Positions 1 through 6,433 of a stretch of DNA of 8,266 nt are shown piece after piece. Origin of the DNA: Clostridia bacterium (GTDB taxonomy: Bacteria > Bacillota > Clostridia > Saccharofermentanales > UBA5734); the NCBI GenBank assembly GCA_017997315.1, contig JAGOFF010000095.1, positions 1 through 8,266 of the forward strand, in the 5' to 3' direction. A program made the position numbers and the translations under genes. The stretch's first letter is position 1; each line of letters starts with the position of its first letter. Under the pieces are notes generated by a model. The model worked only from the letters and a program-made list of their open reading frames with translations. It was not told the origin of the DNA and searched no databases.

Positions 1-279
1 TCGTCATACCATTGGCTTTTTCCCAAGCAGATCGGCGGCACGCAGTATTATGTCAACGCGCAATGTCCAGCAGCCATCCAAAATGTGCCGGACATCCTTC
101 CACAGCATCTCAAACGACGACATCCGCATGGCTGCCCTGTCATCCGCACCATGCATCCATTTTCCGCATTATGTACGCTGAACCAGCGAAAAGCTGTCAA
201 AAGGATAGCGGTCGGTCACCCTCTGTCTGATTGAATCCCAATACACCACACGGTTCTGAGAAGGCATGCCAATATACCG
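1..279. other. Left-edge stretch with no convincing gene
   Basis: I see no supportable gene here. The plus-strand frames give low-complexity, Ser/Pro/His-rich translations without a ribosome site. The minus strand has one reading frame that looks more protein-like, broken by a single TAA at 172-174. The upstream piece could start at an ATG at 266-264 and ends in YPFDSFSLVQRT. The downstream piece could start at an ATG at 156-154, gives about 50 residues including MSSFEMLWKDVRHILDG, and stops at 6-4. Neither piece has a Shine-Dalgarno sequence that I can see. They could be a decayed gene, two tiny genes or chance. Base composition is intermediate, unlike the GC-rich right side. Confidence 0.4.
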
Positions 280-308
280 TTGACAATAAAATCGAATAAT
301 GCTAAAAT
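280..308 (+). promoter_or_regulatory. Sigma-70-type promoter of the lipoprotein gene
   Basis: A perfect -35 hexamer TTGACA lies at 280-285 and a -10 hexamer TAAAAT (one mismatch to TATAAT) at 303-308, separated by the ideal 17 bases of AT-rich spacer. Transcription should begin near 315. That leaves a leader of about 70 nt before the GTG start at 385. No other gene on this strand lies between the promoter and the lipoprotein, so it is the obvious target. The near-consensus match suggests strong housekeeping transcription unless a repressor intervenes. Confidence 0.75.
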
Positions 309-318
309 AAAAATATCT

Positions 319-332
319 GCACGATAGCGTGC
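319..332 (+). promoter_or_regulatory. Small hairpin at the 5' end of the lipoprotein leader
   Basis: GCACG at 319-323 and CGTGC at 328-332 are perfectly complementary around an ATAG loop. The hairpin would lie within the first ~20 nt of the predicted transcript. Such a 5' stem could protect the mRNA or form a small operator just downstream of the promoter. With only five base pairs, chance is possible. Confidence 0.3.
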
Positions 333-368
333 TGACGGTCACTCTTGTTATAAGCCAGATCTTTTTGT

Positions 369-376
369 GGGGGGAG
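369..376 (+). promoter_or_regulatory. Ribosome-binding site that fixes the GTG start at 385
   Basis: The purine run GGGGGGAG lies 8 nt upstream of the GTG at 385-387. It overlaps the earlier in-frame GTG at 367, which therefore has no ribosome site of its own. Starting at 385 also gives a textbook lipoprotein signal peptide (MNKKN then a hydrophobic core), so the 385 start is preferred. Confidence 0.7.
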
Positions 377-384
377 ATAACAAG

Positions 385-1041
385 GTGAACAAGAAAAATT
401 TAGCAGTTATGTTATTAATAATAGCAACAATATCAACATTATTTATCGCTGGTTGTAGTGCAACCGATGAGACAGTCACCTTTATTTCTTATGCTCCCCC
501 CGCAGTAAGGACAGAAGAAGGATTGGCTCGCGCAATGCAGGGCGATTACTCGGACGTGTTCAATCCATATGGAGGGGGTCCGAATACAAAACTTGCTCAG
601 GATAGAATATATTCAAGCTTTGGAATATCAGTTTTTTATTACCACCCCAAGCAACACCCGGAAAAGGCTACGTTGGAAGCTATTTATTTATATGAAGGAT
701 CGATAACATTTGGATATACTTCAACAGATCCGAAAAATCCTACGCCCGAAACGGGGGAGAAGTTCAACATCACATGGCATACCAAATCAAGTCTCGCACG
801 AACACAATTCAATAACTGGAAACAAATCTTGCCGAATCTTGTTGAGTCTGATGAGAAGAGCGGCTACTTTTATGCATACTCCGAGACACCTGGTCTTGAA
901 ACAAAAGATATTGACAAATCATATGCGATTTTGTGGATGCAAGAAGGGTACTGCTTCATGGCCAATATGCCTGCCCGGTACGGTCTGGAGCACATCCTGG
1001 ATCTATGTGACATGGAAGCGGTGGACATAACGGCTCAGTAA
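385..1041 (+). CDS. Putative lipoprotein with a DUF4367-like C-terminus
   Basis: This encodes a 218-residue predicted lipoprotein of unknown function, exported by Sec and anchored in the membrane by a lipidated cysteine. The N-terminus shows a charged start (NKK), a hydrophobic core at residues 7-20 and the lipobox I21-A22-G23-C24. The mature part is rich in Tyr and Thr and has no enzyme motif I recognise. Its end, around residues 178-215 (YAILWMQEGYCFMANMP followed by a helix containing LEHILDLCD), resembles DUF4367-type domains common in Firmicutes lipoproteins and anti-sigma-like proteins: a strand with W and G, then an amphipathic helix. That match is by eye only. The gene appears monocistronic behind a strong promoter and is convergent with the glycosidase. 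It is clearly AT-richer than all genes to its right, which hints at transfer or a different genomic compartment. The start is GTG at 385; an in-frame GTG at 367 would add six residues but lacks a ribosome site. Confidence 0.85.
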   Translation: MNKKNLAVMLLIIATISTLFIAGCSATDETVTFISYAPPAVRTEEGLARAMQGDYSDVFNPYGGGPNTKLAQDRIYSSFGISVFYYHPKQHPEKATLEAIYLYEGSITFGYTSTDPKNPTPETGEKFNITWHTKSSLARTQFNNWKQILPNLVESDEKSGYFYAYSETPGLETKDIDKSYAILWMQEGYCFMANMPARYGLEHILDLCDMEAVDITAQ

Positions 1042-1128
1042 TTGAGTCTTGAGAGAACATGCAACGAAAACGGATGAACACCCAACTTTCGCTGGATACG
1101 GATGCACTGCATGATACTGTCGCATCGG

Positions 1129-1152
1129 ATACCGGTTCAAATACCGGTTGCA
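1129..1152. repeat. Tandem pair of a 12-bp unit with ACCGGT palindrome
   Basis: ATACCGGTTCAA (1129-1140) is followed immediately by ATACCGGTTGCA (1141-1152), two copies differing at two positions. Each contains the palindrome ACCGGT, so the centres lie 12 bp apart, close to one helical turn. The pair sits between the ends of two convergent genes, where a promoter operator is not expected. It may be a protein-binding site or chance. The remainder of this gap (1042-1249) shows no T-tailed terminator that I can defend. Confidence 0.4.
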
Positions 1153-1249
1153 TCTGAAACAGGTAGACTCGAAAACCGCGCAAAATGGCGTATACTAGCC
1201 TGCAACCGCAACCCCGTACGGCTCTGCCGTCACCAATTACCCCGTCTCC

Positions 1250-3403
1250 TCAGCGCTCGAAGGGCTCCATGATCATGCGGACCGCCTCCGCGTCCGCACG
1301 CGCGTCTTCGCACAACGCCATGACATCCACCTGCCAGCCGTGCATGCGTGCGAGGCGCTGCGGACGGTACCGCGCCGAGATTTTACGGGCATAGGTCTCA
1401 TACGCATCCGCGGCCTCCCGACCGAGTGCAATCGCGCGCGAGGCGTCCGATCCGGGCAACGCGTAGTAGGTCCGGAGGGTTTCGAGCGCACAGGCGAGCT
1501 TGAGCGAGAAGAACCGTCCCAGCAGCGCCATGCACCGGGCATCCTCCGCAAGTGCGCACATCTCGTCCCCGGTCCCGTCCGCGGGCCAGCCGTCCAGCAT
1601 CCGGAGCGCCCCGTCCGCGCGCTCCGCAAGTTCCCGTGCGACCGCGTCCGGCAGGATCGCGCCATCCGGCGGGGGGAGTCCGCGGAGCTCGAGCCCGACC
1701 GCCGCCTCGACCCCCAGCGCCCCGGTGCCCGGTTGGGCGGGGGTGAGCAGGTAGTCGTGGATATCGTGGAACAGCAGCCGACGGCCGACGTGGAGCGCGG
1801 TGTTGCTCCGTTCGAGCGAGACGTTCGCCTCAGGATAATTCTGGAAGTCGAAATCGTGCCAGTGCACGGTGTTCACGAGCGGGATCACGCGGGAGACCGT
1901 CTCGCACAGCCGGAACATCTTCGCTGCGTCCTCCCGCGAACACCCGAGCCGCAGCCGGAGCAGATCCTCGAAGTGAGCATCCGGGAGCGCGGGATCGTAC
2001 ATCAGCCGTCCCCAAACCGCTTCACGGTACCACTGGCGCTCCAGCACCAGCCTGGGCGGATTCTCCGTCCCGGCGTCCGCCGGCGCGGGTCCGCCGCGTT
2101 CGAGGCAGTCGCGCCCGATCGTGTACCCGTCCGGCCCGATCAGGATTCCCCGAACGAGTTCGAGCGGCATGTTGGCCAAGTACTCCCGCGCGAAGCCGGT
2201 CCCGCCCCAGCGCATCATGTACAGGTCGTCGTTGCGGACGGTGAGCCAGGTTTTGCACCCCTCGGGCAGCGACGCGAAAAACGCGTTGCCGAACGCCGGG
2301 CGGGTCGAGGAATACATGTGCGCCTGGGAGTACTTGAAACTCAGGTCCAGGGTCGCGGGCAGCCCTTCGAACGCCTGCAGGATCTCGCGCGCCCCGCTGA
2401 AATGCTGCCGGTGGATCAGCCGGAAAGGCCGTCCGCCGTCCCCGACCGCATCCGTGATCCCCACCCCGTAGGTTTCCGCCAGCCAGCGGACGTCCCGGGC
2501 GACGTCGCCCTCCGCGTCCCGCCCGATCGACATCCGCTCGCCCGCGGTGACCCCGATCCCCGCCAGCAGCGGATAGGTTTCGATCAGCGCCGCGACGGAA
2601 CGGCGGAAGTAGTCCCGGGTGACCGGATTGTCCATCCGGTCGTCGATGCCGTAGGGATTGCCCTCGGTGCCGTAGACAAATACGTTCCACGTGATGATGT
2701 AGAACGCGATGCCGCGGTCCGCTCCGTACCGCATCACCGCGCGCCAGAAAGCGATCTTTTCGTCCATCGTCATGCGGCGGACGGTTTCGAGCTCCCGGGA
2801 GTATCGGCGGGAGTAGGTCCCGAACCCCATAGTCGACGCTCCGAACACCGGCTCGCGGGTGCGCTTCACGTCCTCGAGCGCGACCGCCTCGTACCCGGGG
2901 ACCCGGACCATCGAGGGGAACGGGTGCAGGCTCCACAGCGAGACGACATTGTATTTCTCCGAGGCGAGGAAATCCAGCAGCCGCTCCCAGAACGCCATGT
3001 CCCACATGTGCGGGATGTTCGCCCAGGCGGAGTCGGAGGCGTCCGAGTAGCTCGGGGTGCGGGCGTCGAGCGGGATGTTGAACTTGATCCCGCGGTACCG
3101 GACCGCCGGGGCGTCGACCCCCGCGGGGAGCGGCGCGCCTGCCTCCAGCGCGTGCGCGAGGTCGAGCAGCCCGTACAGGCAGCCGTCCGGGTCGCCGCCC
3201 AGCGTGAACGTGCCGTCGGGGCCGGAGACGAGCCGGTATCCCTGCTCTCCCGGGAGGGCGCCCATGCCGCCCGCGTCCCAGTATCCGCGCCCTTCAGGGA
3301 CGTCTAGGTTGCAGATGTGAAGCCGCATGCCGGCTCCCAGGTTGCGGACCTTTTCACATCCGACCGTGATCTGCGGCGCGCAGCCATGAACTGAAATATC
3401 CAT
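1250..3403 (-). CDS. GH67/GH20-like glycoside hydrolase, cytoplasmic
   Basis: This encodes a 717-residue protein resembling the alpha-glucuronidase family and related TIM-barrel glycoside hydrolases. Residues ~1-98 look like the alpha/beta domain that precedes the barrel in GH20, GH67 and GH84 enzymes: YRLVSGPDGTFTLGGDPDG followed by CLYGLLDLAHAL. The barrel seems to begin at VRYRGIKFNI (101-110). It continues through YNVVSLWSLHPFP (151-163), FYIITWNVFVYG (234-245), GIGVTAGE (282-289) and LDLSFKYSQAHMYSS (352-366). E289, at the end of a barrel strand, is my best guess for a catalytic acid; the substrate cannot be read from the sequence. The C-terminal ~230 residues are mainly helical. No signal peptide is seen, so it should act in the cytoplasm on imported oligosaccharides, yet no transporter or regulator is in view. 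The start at 3403 is chosen because GGAGGG (3413-3408) precedes it; an ATG at 3424 would add seven residues but has a poor ribosome site. Confidence 0.85.
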   Translation of the reverse strand: MDISVHGCAPQITVGCEKVRNLGAGMRLHICNLDVPEGRGYWDAGGMGALPGEQGYRLVSGPDGTFTLGGDPDGCLYGLLDLAHALEAGAPLPAGVDAPAVRYRGIKFNIPLDARTPSYSDASDSAWANIPHMWDMAFWERLLDFLASEKYNVVSLWSLHPFPSMVRVPGYEAVALEDVKRTREPVFGASTMGFGTYSRRYSRELETVRRMTMDEKIAFWRAVMRYGADRGIAFYIITWNVFVYGTEGNPYGIDDRMDNPVTRDYFRRSVAALIETYPLLAGIGVTAGERMSIGRDAEGDVARDVRWLAETYGVGITDAVGDGGRPFRLIHRQHFSGAREILQAFEGLPATLDLSFKYSQAHMYSSTRPAFGNAFFASLPEGCKTWLTVRNDDLYMMRWGGTGFAREYLANMPLELVRGILIGPDGYTIGRDCLERGGPAPADAGTENPPRLVLERQWYREAVWGRLMYDPALPDAHFEDLLRLRLGCSREDAAKMFRLCETVSRVIPLVNTVHWHDFDFQNYPEANVSLERSNTALHVGRRLLFHDIHDYLLTPAQPGTGALGVEAAVGLELRGLPPPDGAILPDAVARELAERADGALRMLDGWPADGTGDEMCALAEDARCMALLGRFFSLKLACALETLRTYYALPGSDASRAIALGREAADAYETYARKISARYRPQRLARMHGWQVDVMALCEDARADAEAVRMIMEPFER

Positions 3404-3407
3404 ATCG

Positions 3408-3413
3408 CCCTCC
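3408..3413 (-). promoter_or_regulatory. Ribosome-binding site deciding the glycosidase start
   Basis: On the minus strand GGAGGG is followed by CGAT and the ATG at 3403-3401. The spacing is short but usable. The alternative in-frame ATG at 3424 is preceded only by AAAGCGGAA, so this site favours the downstream start. Confidence 0.6.
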
Positions 3414-3430
3414 AACGGTGTCATTTCCGC

Positions 3431-3448
3431 TTTCAGGATACCCTGAAA
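3431..3448. promoter_or_regulatory. Perfect 7-bp inverted repeat upstream of the glycosidase
   Basis: TTTCAGG (3431-3437) and CCTGAAA (3442-3448) form a perfect inverted repeat around ATAC. It ends 28 bp upstream of the preferred glycosidase start. The two-fold symmetry and position suit an operator for a dimeric repressor or a small leader hairpin. No regulator gene is present in the window to pair with it. Confidence 0.45.
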
Positions 3449-3481
3449 ATCCGGACGGGGAAAGCGGTGGTCCGTCCGGAT
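3449..3481. promoter_or_regulatory. Perfect 10-bp inverted repeat in the divergent intergenic region
   Basis: ATCCGGACGG (3449-3458) and CCGTCCGGAT (3472-3481) are exact reverse complements with a 13-nt loop. Read on the minus strand, the second arm runs directly into TTTT, which makes a short terminator-like structure just ahead of the glycosidase. It could be an attenuator in the glycosidase leader, an operator shared with the rightward genes, or a terminator for leftward read-through. The U-tract is only about four bases, so a strong intrinsic terminator is unlikely. It directly abuts the 18-bp inverted repeat. Confidence 0.5.
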
Positions 3482-3576
3482 GATCGCCGCCGGCGGAGTT
3501 GCGGTAGAATGGAGTCGCGGACGCGGAGCCTGCCGGCTGCCGCATTCCGTCCCGAATCCGCCGCAAGGAGCCGACC

Positions 3577-4380
3577 ATGGAACCGATCCGGCCCGCCGCC
3601 TCCCAGACCCGATTCGCCGCGACCCTCGCCGGGGTGCTCGGGATCGACCCGCCAGCCCTGGCGGAGCCCGGGATCGACGAGGTGCGGGACCGGCTGAAGG
3701 GGTTGGCGCGCGTCGGGATCGACCGGATCCTGATCCACAATCCGGACGCGGTCGCGCGCTGGCTGTGGCAGGCCCACCCGGACCGGTTCGCCCCCATTGC
3801 CGCGCATACCCGCGTCACCGTGCCGTTCCATGCGGCGTTCCCCCCGATCACCCCGGTCTGCTTCGCCACCCTGTATACCGGGACGCCACCCGAGGTCCAC
3901 GGTTCCGACCGGGACCGGCACGCCGTCGTGACCGACTCGCTGTTCGACGCCCTGGCGCGCGCGGGCCGGCGGGCCGCGATCGTGGCCGTCGAGGGGTCGA
4001 GCATGGCCCGGATCTTCGCGGGACGTCCGATCGACTACTTTACGGTGCCGTACGACCGGGAGGCCGCGGAGGTCGCGCTCGCGCTCATGGAGTCCGACCG
4101 GCACGACTTCATCGCCGTGTATACCCAGGAGTACGACGACGTGATGCACAAAACCGGGCCGGAGTCGCCCGAGGCGCTCGCCGCGCTGGGCCGGCAGACC
4201 GCGATTTTCCACGGTCTGGCCGAAGCGGCCGAGACGCTGTGGACCCGGCACGACACGCTGGTCGGGTTCTGCACCGACCACGGGGTGCACGCCGTGCCGG
4301 ACGGCGGGAGCCACGGGCTCGACATTCCGGAGGACATCGAGATCCTGCACATATTCGACGTGATCCCGCGCAGCGCCTGA
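3577..4380 (+). CDS. Compact alkaline-phosphatase-superfamily phosphodiesterase/phosphatase
   Basis: This encodes a 267-residue soluble hydrolase of the alkaline phosphatase superfamily, closest in pattern to type I phosphodiesterase/nucleotide pyrophosphatases. These enzymes cleave phosphate esters using two metal ions and a Thr or Ser nucleophile. All expected landmarks appear in order. NPDAV carries the first metal Asp (D57). PPITPVCFATLYTG (89-102) carries the probable nucleophile T92, and PPEVHG follows. YDDVMHKTGP (186-195) matches the D-x-x-x-H ligand motif (D187, H191). TDHG (233-236) supplies D234 and H235, and SHG supplies H246. It is shorter than many family members, which lie around 400 residues or more, and it has no signal peptide, so it should be cytoplasmic. 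AAGGAG at 3565-3570 with 6-nt spacing supports the start. It leads a rightward gene run, with 49 nt to the channel gene. Its substrate is unknown. Confidence 0.85.
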   Translation: MEPIRPAASQTRFAATLAGVLGIDPPALAEPGIDEVRDRLKGLARVGIDRILIHNPDAVARWLWQAHPDRFAPIAAHTRVTVPFHAAFPPITPVCFATLYTGTPPEVHGSDRDRHAVVTDSLFDALARAGRRAAIVAVEGSSMARIFAGRPIDYFTVPYDREAAEVALALMESDRHDFIAVYTQEYDDVMHKTGPESPEALAALGRQTAIFHGLAEAAETLWTRHDTLVGFCTDHGVHAVPDGGSHGLDIPEDIEILHIFDVIPRSA

Positions 4381-4429
4381 TCTCCCCGGCCGACGGGAAG
4401 CGCGGCGACCCGCAACCGAGGAGGTTTGC

Positions 4430-5524
4430 ATGCCGACCGACTTTTTCGAGTGGAAAACCCTGCTCCCGAGGCTGATCGCAGCCGGCGCCGTGCTGGCTGT
4501 GTTCCTGCTCCGCACACCGCTCGCCCGCGCCCTCCTGCGCATCCTGCTTCCCCGGCTTCACCGCCGGGACATCGAGCGCTACCGGCAGATCCGGGACACG
4601 CTGTGCCGCCCGCTCGCGCTGCTGCTGACCGCCGGCACGGCACGCGCGGTGTTTCCGCTGGCCGGGATTCCGGGGAAGTACGGAACCACCGCGGCGAACC
4701 TGCTGTCCACGCTGTTCCTGATCGCGGCCTTCCGGGCGCTGTATGTCGCGGCCGGTCTGTCCGCCGCGCTCCTCGCGTCCCCGGGCCGGGAAAAACGGAA
4801 GAAGCTGGACGCCAACGCCGCGAACTACATCGCGGTCGCGGGCAAGGCGGCGGTGGCGGTGATCGGGGTGCTCGCGGTCCTGTCCCGCTGGGTGTCCGAC
4901 GTATCGGGGCTGATCGCGGGGCTCGGCATCGGCGGGCTCGCGATCGCGCTGGCCGCCCAGGACACCGCGTCCAACCTCTTCGGGAGCATTGCGATCCTGC
5001 TGGACAAGCCGTTCGAGATCGGGGACTGGATCGAGGTGGAGGGGCACGCCGGGACGGTGATCCGCGTCGGGCTGCGCAGCACCCAGATCCGGGTGGTCGA
5101 CCAGTCCATCCTGTCCGTGCCCAACAGCAAGCTCGCCTCGAGCATCGTTTCCAACGGGACCAAACGGATCACCCGCCGCGTCGCGTTCCGGATCGGCCTG
5201 GTGTACGCGACCCCGCCCGGTGTGGTCGATGCCTTTGTGGACGGGGTCCGCGCGCTGCTCCGCGGGGACGCCGAGATCGACGCCGACAGCGTATTGGTGT
5301 CGTTCGACACGTTCGCGGCTTCCGCGCTTGAGGTGTTCATCGCGTACCAGACCGTATCGGACTATACGGATATGATGGCAGTGCGGCAGCGCAACAACCT
5401 GGCGGTCCTGGACCTGGCGAACCGGATGGGAGTCGCGCTCGCGTACCCGTCGGTCAGCATATATCCGGGCACTCCGCACATCGCGGACGCGGCGCCCCTG
5501 GGGGAGGAACGACATGCAGATTGA
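4430..5524 (+). CDS. MscS-family mechanosensitive ion channel
   Basis: This encodes a 364-residue inner-membrane channel of the MscS family, which opens under membrane tension to release solutes during hypo-osmotic shock. Hydrophobic segments are visible near residues 11-28, 60-79, 90-117 and 132-152, followed by the Gly/Ala-rich pore helix GLIAGLGIGGLAIALAAQ (160-177). The conserved junction to the beta domain follows: NLFGSIAILLDKPFEIGDWI (182-201), then RSTQIRVVDQSILSVPN (216-232). The C-terminal alpha/beta vestibule domain spans roughly 245-345. The multi-helix N-terminus is more like YnaI/YbdG-type channels than minimal E. coli MscS, though the exact subfamily is uncertain. AGGAGG at 4419-4424 with 5-nt spacing supports the start. 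The last 11 nt overlap the next gene, so the two are probably translationally coupled. Confidence 0.95.
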   Translation: MPTDFFEWKTLLPRLIAAGAVLAVFLLRTPLARALLRILLPRLHRRDIERYRQIRDTLCRPLALLLTAGTARAVFPLAGIPGKYGTTAANLLSTLFLIAAFRALYVAAGLSAALLASPGREKRKKLDANAANYIAVAGKAAVAVIGVLAVLSRWVSDVSGLIAGLGIGGLAIALAAQDTASNLFGSIAILLDKPFEIGDWIEVEGHAGTVIRVGLRSTQIRVVDQSILSVPNSKLASSIVSNGTKRITRRVAFRIGLVYATPPGVVDAFVDGVRALLRGDAEIDADSVLVSFDTFAASALEVFIAYQTVSDYTDMMAVRQRNNLAVLDLANRMGVALAYPSVSIYPGTPHIADAAPLGEERHAD

Positions 5525-6338
5525 ACCGGAAGTCCTCGGACGCGGCAGAATCGCCACGGTGTACGACTGGGGCGGCGGGCGCGCGGCCAAGGTGTTCCAC
5601 ACCGCTTCTGACAACCCCGCGGTCGCGCGTGAGGCGGCCAACATGCGCGCGGCCTGCGCGCTCGGGCTGCCCGCGCCTCGGGTGTACGAAACCATCGACT
5701 GGCACGGGGAGCCCGCGCTGGTCATGGACCGCGTCGAAGGACGCAGCTTCGTCCAGGTGCTGATGGAGGGGGCGGACACGATCGAAGCCGTCGGGGCGCG
5801 CATGGCCGAGATCCACTTCGCGCTGCATTCGCGCGTCGCCCCCGACGGACTGGTCCGTGCGAACGACTGGCTCGCATGGCGCATCCGCCGGGCTCCGGAC
5901 CTGGACGAGGCGGAGATCGCGCGGCTGCTCGGGCTGCTCGACTCCCTCGGGGACGGGGACCGGCTTTGCCACAACGACTTCCATCCCGACAACATCCTGC
6001 GTTCCGACGCGGGCGACGTCGTGATCGACTGGTGCGACACGACGGTCGGGAATCCCTGGGCGGACGTCGCGCGCACGGTTCTGGTGTTCGAGTGCCGCTC
6101 CCTGCCGCCGGACGTCACCCCCGAGCAGGGCCGGCTGATGAACCTGCTCCGCGGCGCGATCGGCGAAGCCTACGCCGCCCGGTACCGCGCGCTCGCCAGG
6201 GTGGAAACGCTCCCGATCCGGGACTGGCGCGTGGTCGTCGCGGCCTCGCGGCTGTGGCTCCCGATCCGGGAGGAGAACGAGCTCAACCGGGTGATCGTGC
6301 GCGCCTGGCTGGACGGGGTCCCCGGACCCGTTACCTGA
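5514..6338 (+). CDS. APH/choline-kinase-fold phosphotransferase
   Basis: This encodes a 274-residue protein kinase-like small-molecule phosphotransferase of the APH family. It has a nucleotide loop at LGRGRIATVYDWG (8-20), the ATP-binding lysine K26 in AAKVF and a likely partner E40. The Brenner motif HNDFHPDN at 153-160 gives catalytic base D155 and metal ligand N160. IDWCDTTVGNPWADVAR (171-187) holds the second metal Asp, D172. All residues needed for catalysis are present, so it is probably active. The substrate cannot be inferred; family members phosphorylate aminoglycosides, choline, homoserine, sugars and other hydroxyl compounds, and nothing singles out drug resistance. The ATG lies inside the end of the channel gene, with GGGGAGGA at 5501-5508 as ribosome site. 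A 95-nt gap follows before the SPFH gene. Confidence 0.9.
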   Translation: MQIEPEVLGRGRIATVYDWGGGRAAKVFHTASDNPAVAREAANMRAACALGLPAPRVYETIDWHGEPALVMDRVEGRSFVQVLMEGADTIEAVGARMAEIHFALHSRVAPDGLVRANDWLAWRIRRAPDLDEAEIARLLGLLDSLGDGDRLCHNDFHPDNILRSDAGDVVIDWCDTTVGNPWADVARTVLVFECRSLPPDVTPEQGRLMNLLRGAIGEAYAARYRALARVETLPIRDWRVVVAASRLWLPIREENELNRVIVRAWLDGVPGPVT

Positions 6339-6433
6339 TCCCCTGTCGCGCGATACTGTTCCGTGGGCGCCGGACCGGCGTCCTGCGCACCGCCGCCCGG
6401 CTTTCACGCCGGCTCAAGAATCGAGGGGGACCC

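Noticed and set aside
12..230. Plus-strand 72-codon open frame at the left edge
   Set aside because: It has no ribosome site, a low-complexity Ser/His/Pro-rich translation and no recognisable motif. An equally long second plus frame is open over the same bases.
1191..1196. TATACT as a plus-strand -10 promoter element
   Set aside because: No acceptable -35 lies 16-18 bp upstream (TAGACT is 21 bp away), and there is no plus-strand gene downstream.
1218..1230. ACGGC-TCT-GCCGT hairpin as terminator of the glycosidase gene
   Set aside because: The stem is only five base pairs and no T-run follows on either strand, so an intrinsic terminator is not supported.
1340..3307. 655-codon plus-strand open frame antisense to the glycosidase
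   Set aside because: It is extremely rich in Arg, Pro and Gly with no domain pattern, as expected for the reverse complement of a GC-rich gene. The minus strand carries a coherent protein with a ribosome site.
3404..3424. Upstream ATG at 3424 as glycosidase start
   Set aside because: It has only a weak ribosome site, while the ATG at 3403 follows GGAGGG. It remains possible and would add only seven residues.
4109..6118. 669-codon minus-strand open frame opposite the channel and phosphotransferase
   Set aside because: The composition is biased toward Arg, Ser, Gly and Pro with no motifs. The plus strand encodes two clear protein families over the same bases.
5514..6338. Calling the phosphotransferase an aminoglycoside resistance gene
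   Set aside because: Only the generic kinase-fold motifs are visible. There is no resistance context or mobile element, and the family has many metabolic substrates.
6397..6412. CCGGC/GCCGG hairpin before the SPFH gene as a terminator
   Set aside because: A five-bp stem in very GC-rich DNA with no T-run is expected by chance.
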